This document shows, piece after piece, positions 19,123 through 28,364 of a stretch of DNA of 64,000 nucleotides. The stretch is from Bacillota bacterium (GTDB lineage Bacteria; Bacillota; Clostridia; Oscillospirales; Ruminococcaceae): NCBI GenBank assembly GCA_023412215.1, contig JAEYNX010000014.1, positions 1 to 64,000 on the forward strand, written 5' to 3'. Numbering within the stretch: position 1 is the stretch's first letter; every line of letters begins with the position of its first letter. The notes below the pieces were generated by a model that searched no databases, was not told the origin of the DNA, and saw nothing but the letters and a program-made list of their open reading frames with translations. The translations under genes were made by a program, and so were the position numbers.

Positions 19123-19639
19123 TGTCGTCTATTCCTCCAAAATCAATATCGGTATCAAGGTCTATATCATCAATATTCAGCCGGACGAAGGCGGTGTCGG
19201 CTTTTTTAAACACGCGCGTCTCGCCGTTTATAAGCGCGACGGTCACCTGCCCGCCCTCAAAACCCTCAAGCGTACCTGTAAAATCGCGCACGCCGTCCAC
19301 AGGGCGGATGGTGCGTATATCCACAACACTGCCGATGTAGCGGGCAAAATGCTCAGGCTTAACAAGCTCACGGTCCAGCCCCGGGGAGGAAACCTCTAAG
19401 TAATAGCTCTGCTCAATCGGGTCGGCCTCGTCGATAAGCGCGTCGATGGCGCGGCTGAAGGCCTCGCAGTCGTCGATGGTGATGCCGCCCTCTTTGTCTA
19501 TAAACACCCGCAGAAACCAGGACGCCCCCTCTTTCTCAAAGCGGATATCCCAGATTTCGAACTTCATGCGCTCCGCCACGGGCGCGCAGATGCCGTAAAC
19601 CAGCTCTACCGTGCTCTTTTTCCCTTTATCCTTTGCCAA
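19115..19639 (-). CDS. rimP: ribosome maturation factor RimP
   Basis: Needed for 30S subunit maturation. It is 174 residues with the typical GASWFLRVFIDKEGGITIDDC and YLEVSSPGLDRELVKPEHF. The C-terminal tail is unusually rich in Asp/Ile. The start is TTG, preceded by GGAGGG. It is the first gene of the long translation operon and is read from a promoter about 185 nt upstream. Confidence 0.95.
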   Translation of the reverse strand: MAKDKGKKSTVELVYGICAPVAERMKFEIWDIRFEKEGASWFLRVFIDKEGGITIDDCEAFSRAIDALIDEADPIEQSYYLEVSSPGLDRELVKPEHFARYIGSVVDIRTIRPVDGVRDFTGTLEGFEGGQVTVALINGETRVFKKADTAFVRLNIDDIDLDTDIDFGGIDDNE

Positions 19640-19775
19640 ACAAACCCTCCGTTCGCCACAGCGCGGCTGTTAATGGTTTCCGTTACGGGCCGCAAGCCAG
19701 CTCCCCTTTGCGAAGATTACAGCATAAACGCCGCACCTGAAGCGCGGCAGTTTGCACAATGCCCGTAATACGCAT

Positions 19776-19801
19776 GAAAGAGTGGGACATCCCACTCTTT
19801 C
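19776..19801 (-). promoter_or_regulatory. 12-bp-stem hairpin in the rimP operon leader
   Basis: GAAAGAGTGGGA (19776-19787) and its exact complement (19790-19801) are separated by two bases. It falls about 20-40 nt after the predicted start of the rimP transcript and has no T-run, so it is better read as a leader structure or an operator than as a terminator. A further hairpin (GCCGC/GCGGC) follows. The roughly 350-bp gap holds no gene. Confidence 0.5.
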
Positions 19802-19824
19802 ACACTAACATCATTACTTTTATT

Positions 19825-19853
19825 ACGATACCACATCTGTGCCCCAATTGCAA
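19825..19853 (-). promoter_or_regulatory. promoter of the rimP-nusA-infB operon
   Basis: TTGCAA, a 17-nt spacer and TATCGT on the minus strand. A moderate sigma-A match placed between spoVT and rimP. Confidence 0.5.
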
Positions 19854-19985
19854 GGGCAAAACGGCATAAAAATACCATTTTAAGTGTAAAAACATCCTTT
19901 GTTTGAAAACAGCGATGCAAAGTAAGGCGTTTGCCATACCTTTGCCACGGTTTGCGAGAGCAAACCATAGCAGGAAGGATAGCTG

Positions 19986-20528
19986 TTATTCCTCCATCTG
20001 CTTGCCCAAGAACGCGGCGGCCGCCTGAACAAGCTTTACCTCCACATCCCCCGCGGGGTTGGGGCTGTCGCCACACAGGTACATCACCGAGCCCGCGACA
20101 TCCCCTGCCGCGATAATGGGCGCGCACACCAGCGCGTAGCGCTCCACGCCCTCCACCGGCTGCATCTTGCGCTGCTCCTTGGCGGTATAGGCATAGGTCT
20201 TGCGCTGCTCCATCAGCTCCTCGAGCTGCGGCGAAACGCGGCGCTCGATTAGTTCCTTCTTGGGAATGCCCGAAACGGCGATCACGTGGTCGCGGTCGCA
20301 TACCACCACAGGCTCGCCGCCTGTTTTATACAATACGTCGGCATACTGGGTAGCGAAGGATGAGAGCTCCCCGATGGGGGAATACTTTTTAAAGATAACC
20401 TCGCCGTCATTGTCGGTATATATCTCAAGGGGGTCGCCCTCTCTAATCCTCATTGTTCTTCTGATCTCTTTCGGTATTACCACACGTCCTAAATCGTCGA
20501 TACGCCTAACGATCCCGGTAGCTTTCAT
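19986..20528 (-). CDS. spoVT: stage V sporulation protein T (AbrB-family regulator)
   Basis: Forespore transcription regulator that tunes sigma-G genes. The 180-residue protein has the swapped-hairpin AbrB DNA-binding domain (KATGIVRRIDDLGRVVIPKE, residues 2-21) and a C-terminal GAF-like domain (about 55-178), the exact two-domain layout of SpoVT and distinct from the short AbrB. The ribosome site is GGGAGGAACC. It confirms a spore-forming host. Located upstream of the rimP operon on the same strand. Confidence 0.93.
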   Translation of the reverse strand: MKATGIVRRIDDLGRVVIPKEIRRTMRIREGDPLEIYTDNDGEVIFKKYSPIGELSSFATQYADVLYKTGGEPVVVCDRDHVIAVSGIPKKELIERRVSPQLEELMEQRKTYAYTAKEQRKMQPVEGVERYALVCAPIIAAGDVAGSVMYLCGDSPNPAGDVEVKLVQAAAAFLGKQMEE

Positions 20529-20662
20529 TGATTTTGGTTCCTCCCTTATCTTATTAACGTTTTAGTATCTTAGGTTATCCGCACTGAATTGTACCGGCAG
20601 TTTTGTCGTTGATAGTATTATTTGCACTGGGACGTACATTATACAAGTTTTACTGCAAGGAA

Positions 20663-21871
20663 TTAACTGCTCACCTTCCTGAGGGTATTGGATATCAACG
20701 CCACGTTGTCGTCCGAGAGCAGCGTATGCAGCGGCAGCGTCACCTCGTTTTGGTACTGCGCAAAGGCGTTGGGGTAATCCTCTATGGCAAACCCCAGGCG
20801 CCTGTAGGCAGTAAACATGGGCAGCGGCTTGTAGTGCACGTTGGTGGATACCCCGCCTTGTGCCATCTGCTCGATGACGCGGTTGCGTTTGGCCTCGTCG
20901 GCGCCGCGCAGCCTCACGGGGTAAAGGTGCAGGCTTGAGCGCATGCCGGGCACAAAATGCGGCGGCAGGATAAAGCGGTCGTCACTGAGCGCCCGCTCAT
21001 AGCCCTTTACGATCTCCAAACGCCGCTGCATCAGTTCCGGCAGGCGGTTAAACTGCGCGAGGCCGACCGCCGCGAGGATATCGGGCATATTGCATTTAAA
21101 CCCGAGCGCCACGATGTCGTATTCCCAGTTGCCGAGCATGGTCTTGGCAAAGGCGTCCTTGCTTTGGCCGTGCAGCGAAAAGAGCATGAACAGGCGGTAA
21201 ATTTCCTCATTCGAAACCCCTTCGATGTTGCGCCAGACAGCGGCGCCGCCTTCCGCGGTGGTCAGGTTTTTGACCGCGTGGAACGAAAAACAGGTAAAGT
21301 CGGCGGCGCTGCCGCTGACCACCCCGCCGTATTCCGCCCCGAAGGAGTGCGCAGCGTCGGCGATTACCGCAATCCGCCCCAGTGCCTGCTGCAGCCCGCT
21401 TGTGGGGTGAAACAGCCCCGACTTTTCCTGTGCGATGGCGAGGATGCGCGGGTAATCGCACATCATGCCCGCAATGTCCACCCCGATAATCGCTTTGGTT
21501 TTTTCGGTAACGGCGCGTTCGACGCTGTCGTAATCCACCAAAAACGAGCCGGGCGCCGTATCCACCAGCACCGGCGTGGCGCCCACATGGCAGATGACGC
21601 TTGCCGAAGCGGAGTAGGTGTAGACCGTGGTGATCACCTCGTCGCCCTTGCCGATGCCGAGGATGCGCAGCACAAGGCTGAGCGCCGAGGTGGCGGAGTT
21701 TAAGCACACCGCCCGTTCGGTGCCGCAGTACTGTGCGATGCGTTTCTCAAACTCCTTGGTTTTGGGGCCCGTCGTAATCCAGCCCGACCGCAATACCTCG
21801 GTTACCTCGTCGATCTCCCGCTGCGAGATGTCCGGAGGGGAAAAGGCTATGCTCTCATCCGTACCAACCAC
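20663..21871 (-). CDS. DegT/DnrJ/EryC1/StrS-type sugar aminotransferase
   Basis: A PLP enzyme of the sugar-aminotransferase family, which transfers an amino group to keto-sugar nucleotides for surface glycans. It is 402 residues. The conserved N-terminus FSPPDISQREIDEV and SGWITTGPKTKEFE, the cofactor Asp in IADAAHSFGAEYGG, and the PLP lysine in FSFHAVKNLTTAEGG are all present. The start appears to be GTG with a weak ribosome site. Its base composition is GC-rich like the core genes, and it lies outside the 41-bp repeats that bound the AT-rich polysaccharide genes, so it may predate them. The exact sugar substrate cannot be told. Confidence 0.85.
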   Translation of the reverse strand: MVGTDESIAFSPPDISQREIDEVTEVLRSGWITTGPKTKEFEKRIAQYCGTERAVCLNSATSALSLVLRILGIGKGDEVITTVYTYSASASVICHVGATPVLVDTAPGSFLVDYDSVERAVTEKTKAIIGVDIAGMMCDYPRILAIAQEKSGLFHPTSGLQQALGRIAVIADAAHSFGAEYGGVVSGSAADFTCFSFHAVKNLTTAEGGAAVWRNIEGVSNEEIYRLFMLFSLHGQSKDAFAKTMLGNWEYDIVALGFKCNMPDILAAVGLAQFNRLPELMQRRLEIVKGYERALSDDRFILPPHFVPGMRSSLHLYPVRLRGADEAKRNRVIEQMAQGGVSTNVHYKPLPMFTAYRRLGFAIEDYPNAFAQYQNEVTLPLHTLLSDDNVALISNTLRKVSS

Positions 21872-21995
21872 CGCCTTTCGTCAGATACCTGCCTTACGTG
21901 TAAATGAATATCAACTATTCCGTAATCATTAATATGCGCCGATAAGATACCATATATTATCGGGTATTACCTTAAAAATAAAAATTGTGGGCACA

Positions 21996-22036
21996 AAAAA
22001 GCCGACAAACCCTTTTGCTTGGGTTTATCGGCTTTT
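21996..22036. terminator. terminator hairpin, left copy of a 41-bp direct repeat
   Basis: AAAAGCCGACAAACCC pairs with GGGTTTATCGGCTTTT, with T-runs in both directions. The 41 bases are identical to 39702-39742. It lies 90 nt after the SGNH-gene stop and would end the polysaccharide operon. Confidence 0.85.
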
Positions 22037-22126
22037 GAATATTATCAGAAATGTTATAAAAAACGAGGATGCACGGGGGAACTGGAGATGTGGAAGCGAT
22101 TGCTCTATATGAACCAACGCAAAGTA

Positions 22127-23611
22127 TCATTTGTTCACTTTAATATCTACCCGCTCTTTTTCACCAAAATAAGTTATCCCTTCTTGGCACATCTGAAATT
22201 CTATGTATGTGCTTTCACTCGCTGGTGCGACAAAGCCGTCCAAACGGAAGGTGTATTGCTCACCTGGCGCTATCTCTACGTCTTCGGGAATATACAGTCT
22301 GTAACCATGGTCTTGTCCGTCCTGCCAGATGCACAGACGCACCTGCTTTTCTTCGCTCCACGAATCGGAGCTGGTGTTTTCTACGGTAATGTTTATGCTG
22401 TACCGACTCGAACGGTCAATCGTTGTTGGCGCATCTTGCGAAATGACCTCTGCTTGAAAGTCATCAAGCCTATATGCAAAATCCCTATTCCTGTTCGCCA
22501 ATTGGTTTAAATATCTTTCGGTTAATTCAAATATCACAATTTTAGGCTTCAGTAAGTCTATATATTCTTGCTGAATATCACCGCCCCATACGTAAGCCAT
22601 ATGGTTAAAATGTTCTGCTAAAAGCTCTGTAGCATTCCATGAGCCGAACATTGAGTCCCCGTACATTAAAAGTGTATTGGTCTTACTGTCATTTTCATAT
22701 AGGTAGCAGGGGGTTTTAACTTGATATTGCCCCAAAATAGCCCAAAAAGACTGATACAGTTCCCCTTCTTCAACTCTATGCGCGTCATTAGCTGTAATGA
22801 TACTTTTGGTCGTTTTCTCAGGAGGAACAAGTTTCGAGTTACCCATAAGGCCACCCATTTCGCCTTGATATTCAAAGGGCTTAAACGTTACTTCTTCGGG
22901 AGCATCGCTTAACATTCCAAAGTCACCTAGTTTTCTGATGATCTCGCAATAGCCCATATATGCTCCAAATTCCGTCCAATGGGTGTCTGTCTTAAAAAAA
23001 ACTTGCCCTTCATTTTTTGCGTCTAAAAGGGCTTTCTTTAACGGAATTACCCGTATATCGGAATGCTCCTGTATATACTGCGCAAGCTGATCTACAGGGG
23101 TTTCGCGTACATGATAATCTCCACTACGAATATATTCAGGGTAAATGCTTACTTTACTAGTTGGCAAAACCAGCACATATTCAATGCCTTGTTTTTTCAG
23201 CTTATCATATATCTGCAGTTGCTGCTTAAAAATCGTTTCAAGCTCCTTCGAGGAGAGCACATACTCCCCGCTTGCAATTTGCAGGTTTCTATCCTTCGTG
23301 TAGTACATCCAGCCATCCCGCCCAAGCTGTACCGTACTATTAGGCGAACGGCCAAATACATTGTACTGTATATTACCGTAGGTCGATACAAACAAATCCC
23401 GAAATCCTATATTATCGTTAAGCCAAGTCTCGAAAGCGCCACGAATACCCGGGGCAATTCCCCCTCCATTCGTATAAAGTGCAGGGAAAGCGGCCAAATG
23501 ACGCTTCTCTAATTCGGAGACTTTATTGGGCACCCGATTCATAAATAATATGGGCAAAAATAGTATACCTAAAAAGCAAATCGCAATAATTTGCTTGGTT
23601 CGATTTCTCAT
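22127..23611 (-). CDS. SGNH/AlgX-like O-acetyltransferase partner protein
   Basis: A 494-residue membrane-anchored extracytoplasmic protein: N-terminal helix (KQIIAICFLGILFLPILFMN), then an AlgX/AlgJ-type SGNH-like domain. The catalytic signatures are DTHWTEFGAYMGY (near 210) and the GDS-type serine motif YGDSMFGSWN (near 318). A beta-sandwich-like C-terminal part (about 400-494) may bind glycan. Proteins of this kind take acetyl groups passed across the membrane by an MBOAT protein and place them on an exported polysaccharide. The MBOAT gene is immediately upstream. Confidence 0.85.
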   Translation of the reverse strand: MRNRTKQIIAICFLGILFLPILFMNRVPNKVSELEKRHLAAFPALYTNGGGIAPGIRGAFETWLNDNIGFRDLFVSTYGNIQYNVFGRSPNSTVQLGRDGWMYYTKDRNLQIASGEYVLSSKELETIFKQQLQIYDKLKKQGIEYVLVLPTSKVSIYPEYIRSGDYHVRETPVDQLAQYIQEHSDIRVIPLKKALLDAKNEGQVFFKTDTHWTEFGAYMGYCEIIRKLGDFGMLSDAPEEVTFKPFEYQGEMGGLMGNSKLVPPEKTTKSIITANDAHRVEEGELYQSFWAILGQYQVKTPCYLYENDSKTNTLLMYGDSMFGSWNATELLAEHFNHMAYVWGGDIQQEYIDLLKPKIVIFELTERYLNQLANRNRDFAYRLDDFQAEVISQDAPTTIDRSSRYSINITVENTSSDSWSEEKQVRLCIWQDGQDHGYRLYIPEDVEIAPGEQYTFRLDGFVAPASESTYIEFQMCQEGITYFGEKERVDIKVNK

Positions 23612-23642
23612 TTTACTCTCTCCACTTTTTAATCAAAGGATG

Positions 23643-25067
23643 TTAAAAATTAAAATATATAAAAGGATTGTAAGTGCTGTTGACAACATAAGTGACAGCT
23701 ATAAAAAATAACGTAACATACAATACCGGGATTAATACCTTTGACATATTATTTAGAGCAAGGAACGCTTTAACAGGCTTTGCAAGTGCTGCGACAATCG
23801 GAAAGCTGAACAATACACCAAGCAGGATAAAAAATCCATACTCTTGCCAGAAGAAACTTATGTCTACGCTGGTTACAGGATTACTCATCAACCCAAACAT
23901 ACTGCCCATATAATTCATTGCATGAGATAAATCCGGCGCGCGGAATAGCACCCAGCCCAGCATAACAAACAGCATTGTCGGCACCCAATACAGGTTGCGC
24001 ACCCACGTTTTAGAACACTTTTCCGGGAATCCGGTCAGCTTTTCAATTGCCAGTAAAACAAAATAGAACAAGCCCCACGCCAAAAAATTCCAGGAGGCAC
24101 CGTGCCAAATGCCGGTGAGCGCCCATACCACAAATAAATTGAAGATCAGCCGCGACTTAGACTTTACGCGCGAGCCGCCCATGGGGAAATATACATAGTC
24201 CCGGAACCAAGTGCCCAAGGAAATATGCCATCTACGCCAAAATTCAGTGATAGAACGTGAAATATATGGGTAATTGAAATTCTCTAAAAAATGGAATCCA
24301 AACATCAACCCTAAACCGATAGCCATATCGGAATAACCGCTAAAATCAAAATAAATCTGCAAGGTATAGCAGATGATTCCCAGCCAAGCCATAGAAACCG
24401 ATAACGCAGAAAAATCCGTGTAGGCGAAAGCGTGGTCTGCCACCACGGCAACGGTGTTGGAGATAATCACCTTTTTTGCAAGACCGATAATGAACCTGCA
24501 TACACCCTTGCTAAAATCCTGCATGTTTTCGTGGCGGCAGTTAATCTCCCTGGCCACAGTTTCATAACGTACAATAGGCCCGGCAATCAGCTGCGGGAAT
24601 AATGATACATATAGCGCCACATTAATCGGATTCTTCTGCACATCTCCCTGCTGCCGATACACATCAAATACATAGGACATGATTTGGAAGGTAAAGAATG
24701 AAATGCCTATGGGCAGCGCAATATGCGTTTGAGGTAACTGCAAGCCGAAAAATGAATTCAGATTTGTTACCGTAAAGTTCAAATATTTAAATATAAAGAA
24801 AAACGTGACGTTGCAAAGTACCATCACAGCTAAAACAGCTTTTGCCAAGGCTTTGTGCTGTCGGTAACGATCTATTACCAAAGCAAATACATAATTGGCC
24901 AAGATAGAAGCCAACATAAGAAATACGAACTTCGGCTCGCCCCAAGCGTAGAAGAAAATAGAAACAAACATTAAAAAAAAATTGCGAAATCTGGGGTTTA
25001 TTAAATAGTATCCAGCCAAGGTAGCTGGTAAAAAAGCAAAAAGAAATATACTGGACGAAAAGACCAT
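23643..25067 (-). CDS. MBOAT-family acyltransferase (AlgI/DltB-like)
   Basis: A 474-residue polytopic membrane enzyme that moves acetyl groups to the outer face for polysaccharide O-acetylation. Family marks are PIGISFFTFQIMSYVFDVYR, YFDFSGYSDMAIGLGLMFGF, FWRRWHISLGTWFRDYVYFP and LTGIWHGASWNFLAWG, which holds the conserved active-site histidine. A strong AAAGGAGAG site precedes the ATG. It pairs with the SGNH gene 31 nt downstream as a two-part acetylation module. Confidence 0.92.
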   Translation of the reverse strand: MVFSSSIFLFAFLPATLAGYYLINPRFRNFFLMFVSIFFYAWGEPKFVFLMLASILANYVFALVIDRYRQHKALAKAVLAVMVLCNVTFFFIFKYLNFTVTNLNSFFGLQLPQTHIALPIGISFFTFQIMSYVFDVYRQQGDVQKNPINVALYVSLFPQLIAGPIVRYETVAREINCRHENMQDFSKGVCRFIIGLAKKVIISNTVAVVADHAFAYTDFSALSVSMAWLGIICYTLQIYFDFSGYSDMAIGLGLMFGFHFLENFNYPYISRSITEFWRRWHISLGTWFRDYVYFPMGGSRVKSKSRLIFNLFVVWALTGIWHGASWNFLAWGLFYFVLLAIEKLTGFPEKCSKTWVRNLYWVPTMLFVMLGWVLFRAPDLSHAMNYMGSMFGLMSNPVTSVDISFFWQEYGFFILLGVLFSFPIVAALAKPVKAFLALNNMSKVLIPVLYVTLFFIAVTYVVNSTYNPFIYFNF

Positions 25068-25156
25068 GGGGACTCTCCTTTAAAGAATAATCGCTCGCCC
25101 ATCTAAGATAATACCTTGAATGAAAACTGCTTTAGATTAATCATAATACTGTATGA

Positions 25157-27124
25157 TTATTTTTTCTTAATCAGTTTTTTGTATGTCATCCAAAGGAACA
25201 TACCAAAACGATGAGTCCTTTTGTTAATAAGTAACTTTTGAAGAAAGCGTTTAGCTAAGTTAGTGGGTTGTGACTGCCCTTTGTATTGGCGCAGAATCGC
25301 TTTGGCTGCTTCAAAACTATATGGATGATGACCGTTTTGCAACATAATTTCAAAAAGCTGATACAACATATATTGGTAATTAACCAGATCGCTTCTTGCA
25401 TTATCGCTATTTATCACATCGGCATAGTAATAACCTGAATCCTGAGCAGCAAAACCATATATACGCTCAATGGCATGCATGAACGTACCATCAGGAGCAT
25501 ATGGTACATTAAAATCATCATATTTCAGGCCATATCCAATTGCTTTTTTCAATGCATCAGTCCGAAACCAAAACATATCGCCATATGCTGTCACAGGTAC
25601 TATATTTATATTGATATCCACATTAAGTCCTAATTTTATCGCTAGGTTTATAGTATTTTGATAGTTTACATACCAACTTCTGCAGGCAACCGAAAAGTAA
25701 TCTCCATGATACACCATTGGAGGGCCTAAAACACCCAGCCTCGGATTATCTTCGAACAAGTTAATTATATTTTTCACTATCTCTTGCGTGCCAAATAGAT
25801 TTTCATAACACCTTACTGCAAATTGCTCACCCTGTATTCCAAATTGTGAATAAGGTGACTTTTTGTCGTGGAAATAACAAACATATTCATATTGTCCATT
25901 TATTATAACATCTGCATAAGTGACCCACAAAGTGGACATTGCTACCCCGACATTCGGTCTTATTTTGCAGATATAATTCAACTTTCTCTTACTAAACGCT
26001 TCATTTATGGCCTTTTCTGCTTTGGGGCTTGTGGTTGTAATATAGAAATCGGTATTGGGAATAAAATTCTCACAGTACCCTGCAATTCCTTCCGCCAAAT
26101 CATCATAGTAAATATGTAAAATAACAGCAATCTTATTTTGATATGCAAACGGTTTTTCAATGCTATCTTTTGGTACTACATATTCAAGTTGTAATTGATT
26201 CCATATATGTGTTAAGTTCTTTGTTCTAAGAATATAGTCCCAAATTAAATTCGTATCGTAACTCGTATGCTTTTCAATATACTCTAAAGTTTGACGTGTA
26301 TCCTTTCCATAGTGAACTTGTAAACTTTGGTCTTTCATATCAGTACAAAATGGACGTATTCTCGCGAACGGAATTCTGTCATCACTGACCAGTTTAGCCA
26401 TATTATGTGTCAAATTGTCGAAAAAGTAGCCTTCCAGCTTATCACTTTGGTAAGCCTCAACTCGAAAACCAGCGTCACGGACATAATCGTAAAAATCTAT
26501 TTCACTAAAAAAATATGTATCCCAATCTTCTTTAATTAAAGGCTTCGTACTCCAATATTTGCGGAATTCATAGGAATGCAATAACCTTTTTTTAATAACA
26601 TAAAAATAACAGATAGAACCTCTGAACCATCCGTGTTTTAAGGATCTACCAGCAATTTGTGTATAAGATTTCTCTTCGAAATTTTTCATAGCTCCGTAAA
26701 AGTCTGCATCTGACTTTTCCATCGCCCCAAACATTTCTTCCAACGGAAAAAACGGACCAAAAAAACTATCGTTTAGCATTAACAGTTCGTCGAACTCATA
26801 CAAGGTATCCCAACCAATATGCTCAATACCTTCTATCCAACTATAGGCAAGCAAACCAGTATTTTCGCGAACAAAGAAATCGTCTGTAAGATCTTCTAAC
26901 TCATGTCGACTTTTGGGAGTAATTGTACCACTTACAACAGCAACAATATAATCAGTTACCTTGCGAAGTTCTTGCAAGTAATATTTGCGAAAACCATCAA
27001 GGATCCCATCTTTATCGTATATAACGTAAATTGCAATTCGCTTTATTGATTTACATTCAGGGGCTATTATCTCGGAATTAGCATTTAACGAAATTAATGT
27101 ATTGAAATTTTCGGCATTATCCAT
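25157..27124 (-). CDS. RgpF-type rhamnan synthesis protein
   Basis: A 655-residue cytoplasmic protein matching the rhamnan-synthesis F family. It has two halves: IAIYVIYDKDGILDGFRKYY to LMLNDSFFGPFFPLEEMF, and IAVILHIYYDDLAEGIAGYC to CYFHDKKSPYSQFGIQGEQF followed by LGVLGPPMVYHGDYF. RgpF proteins in streptococci help build or side-chain-modify rhamnose polysaccharides. It overlaps the end of glf by 8 nt. AT-rich. Its presence with rfbACBD supports a rhamnose-containing product. Confidence 0.85.
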   Translation of the reverse strand: MDNAENFNTLISLNANSEIIAPECKSIKRIAIYVIYDKDGILDGFRKYYLQELRKVTDYIVAVVSGTITPKSRHELEDLTDDFFVRENTGLLAYSWIEGIEHIGWDTLYEFDELLMLNDSFFGPFFPLEEMFGAMEKSDADFYGAMKNFEEKSYTQIAGRSLKHGWFRGSICYFYVIKKRLLHSYEFRKYWSTKPLIKEDWDTYFFSEIDFYDYVRDAGFRVEAYQSDKLEGYFFDNLTHNMAKLVSDDRIPFARIRPFCTDMKDQSLQVHYGKDTRQTLEYIEKHTSYDTNLIWDYILRTKNLTHIWNQLQLEYVVPKDSIEKPFAYQNKIAVILHIYYDDLAEGIAGYCENFIPNTDFYITTTSPKAEKAINEAFSKRKLNYICKIRPNVGVAMSTLWVTYADVIINGQYEYVCYFHDKKSPYSQFGIQGEQFAVRCYENLFGTQEIVKNIINLFEDNPRLGVLGPPMVYHGDYFSVACRSWYVNYQNTINLAIKLGLNVDININIVPVTAYGDMFWFRTDALKKAIGYGLKYDDFNVPYAPDGTFMHAIERIYGFAAQDSGYYYADVINSDNARSDLVNYQYMLYQLFEIMLQNGHHPYSFEAAKAILRQYKGQSQPTNLAKRFLQKLLINKRTHRFGMFLWMTYKKLIKKK

Positions 27125-28313
27125 TAGAGTGCTCCTCCATTTGCCCTGTTTCAGTTAAATAATTCTTGATGTCATCAAAAACCTCAAAGGCATGCAGAAT
27201 ACAGTCATCCATATTATAGTATTTAAAATCCGCTAGTCGTCCACAAAGAAAAATATTCCCATAACTCTCAGCTTCTTTGCGGTAACATTCATAACGCGAT
27301 TTTGTTTCATCTGTTATCACAGGGTAGAAAGGAGCCAGTTTTCCACCTTTAATATATGCAGTAGGGTACTCCGTAGCAATAATACTCCCTTTTGTAGCAG
27401 AGTTATCGTACATCATGAACTTATATTCTGTTTTTCTCGTATATCCTTCTGCCTGCGGAAATGAAATAATCTTTTCAGGATAAACTTGCTCCTTATCAAA
27501 CCACTGGTATTGTATATCCAGTGACCGATATGGTAACTCACCATATTTTAATGCAAACAGTTCGTCTACGGCTCCGGTATAAACAAGCAAATCCAGTTTT
27601 TCGCCGTCAAATGTAATTTTTTTATTTTCTTTATCTAATTTAACATGCGTAAGTGCATCATCATTTAAACTAAGCAAAATATTAGGATGACTCAGCATTT
27701 TTTGGAATAATTTAGTGAAACCGTTTTTGGGGATATATTGAAAATCCTTATCCATATAACGCTCGTCATAACTCATCGCCATCGGTACTCTATCCATTAT
27801 GGTTGTATCTAACGTTTCAACAGGAATCCCCCACTGTTTAGCGCAATATGTACGATATGCTTTTTCAAAAAGTACTTTCCCAAAACCCGATATGTCTGCA
27901 TCGGTATTATTGACCAGTTCCAATATCGGAACACGGTCACGTCCGTGATATTTAATACGAAATTTCGCAATAAGTATTTCAGAGCGTTGCGCTCCAATGA
28001 GTTGTTGAACAGATTCAAAATTAAATGGTAAACGCACATAATTACCATCAATAAAACTTAGCTCTTTTACAGTATGCTTAAACATCTCCGAATAGCGCGA
28101 AAGATAATCTACTACCAACCACCGATTCGTTACAATAACATGCGGCCCGTATTTTTGCACCAATATACCGTGTTCATCTGTTTCATCGTACATGTTTCCT
28201 GCAATATGTGCGCGTTTCTCAATCACGATAACGGGTCGGTTTAACTCCTCAGCAATCTTTCTCGCAAGTACTGCCCCCGAGAACCCTGTTCCTACAACAA
28301 CTATCTTCCCCAC
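27117..28313 (-). CDS. glf: UDP-galactopyranose mutase
   Basis: Flavoenzyme that converts UDP-galactopyranose to UDP-galactofuranose, the donor for galactofuranose in surface glycans. The FAD-binding N-terminus (VVVGTGFSGAVLARKIAEEL then VIEKRAHIAGNMYDE), the substrate region (YCAKQWGIPVETLD; YPEKIISFPQAEGYTRKTEY) and the C-terminal FLCGRLADFKYYNMDDCILH are intact; 398 residues is normal. The start codon is GTG. It predicts that the polysaccharide carries galactofuranose. Confidence 0.94.
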   Translation of the reverse strand: MGKIVVVGTGFSGAVLARKIAEELNRPVIVIEKRAHIAGNMYDETDEHGILVQKYGPHVIVTNRWLVVDYLSRYSEMFKHTVKELSFIDGNYVRLPFNFESVQQLIGAQRSEILIAKFRIKYHGRDRVPILELVNNTDADISGFGKVLFEKAYRTYCAKQWGIPVETLDTTIMDRVPMAMSYDERYMDKDFQYIPKNGFTKLFQKMLSHPNILLSLNDDALTHVKLDKENKKITFDGEKLDLLVYTGAVDELFALKYGELPYRSLDIQYQWFDKEQVYPEKIISFPQAEGYTRKTEYKFMMYDNSATKGSIIATEYPTAYIKGGKLAPFYPVITDETKSRYECYRKEAESYGNIFLCGRLADFKYYNMDDCILHAFEVFDDIKNYLTETGQMEEHSNG

Positions 28314-28364
28314 AACTAAAGCACCTCAAATTCCCTGATTTTCGCTCCCTTTAACTACATAACC

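Noticed and set aside
20663..21871. Aminotransferase as part of the inserted polysaccharide island
   Set aside because: Its GC-rich composition and position outside the left 41-bp repeat argue that it belongs to the older flank, although it may act in the same pathway.
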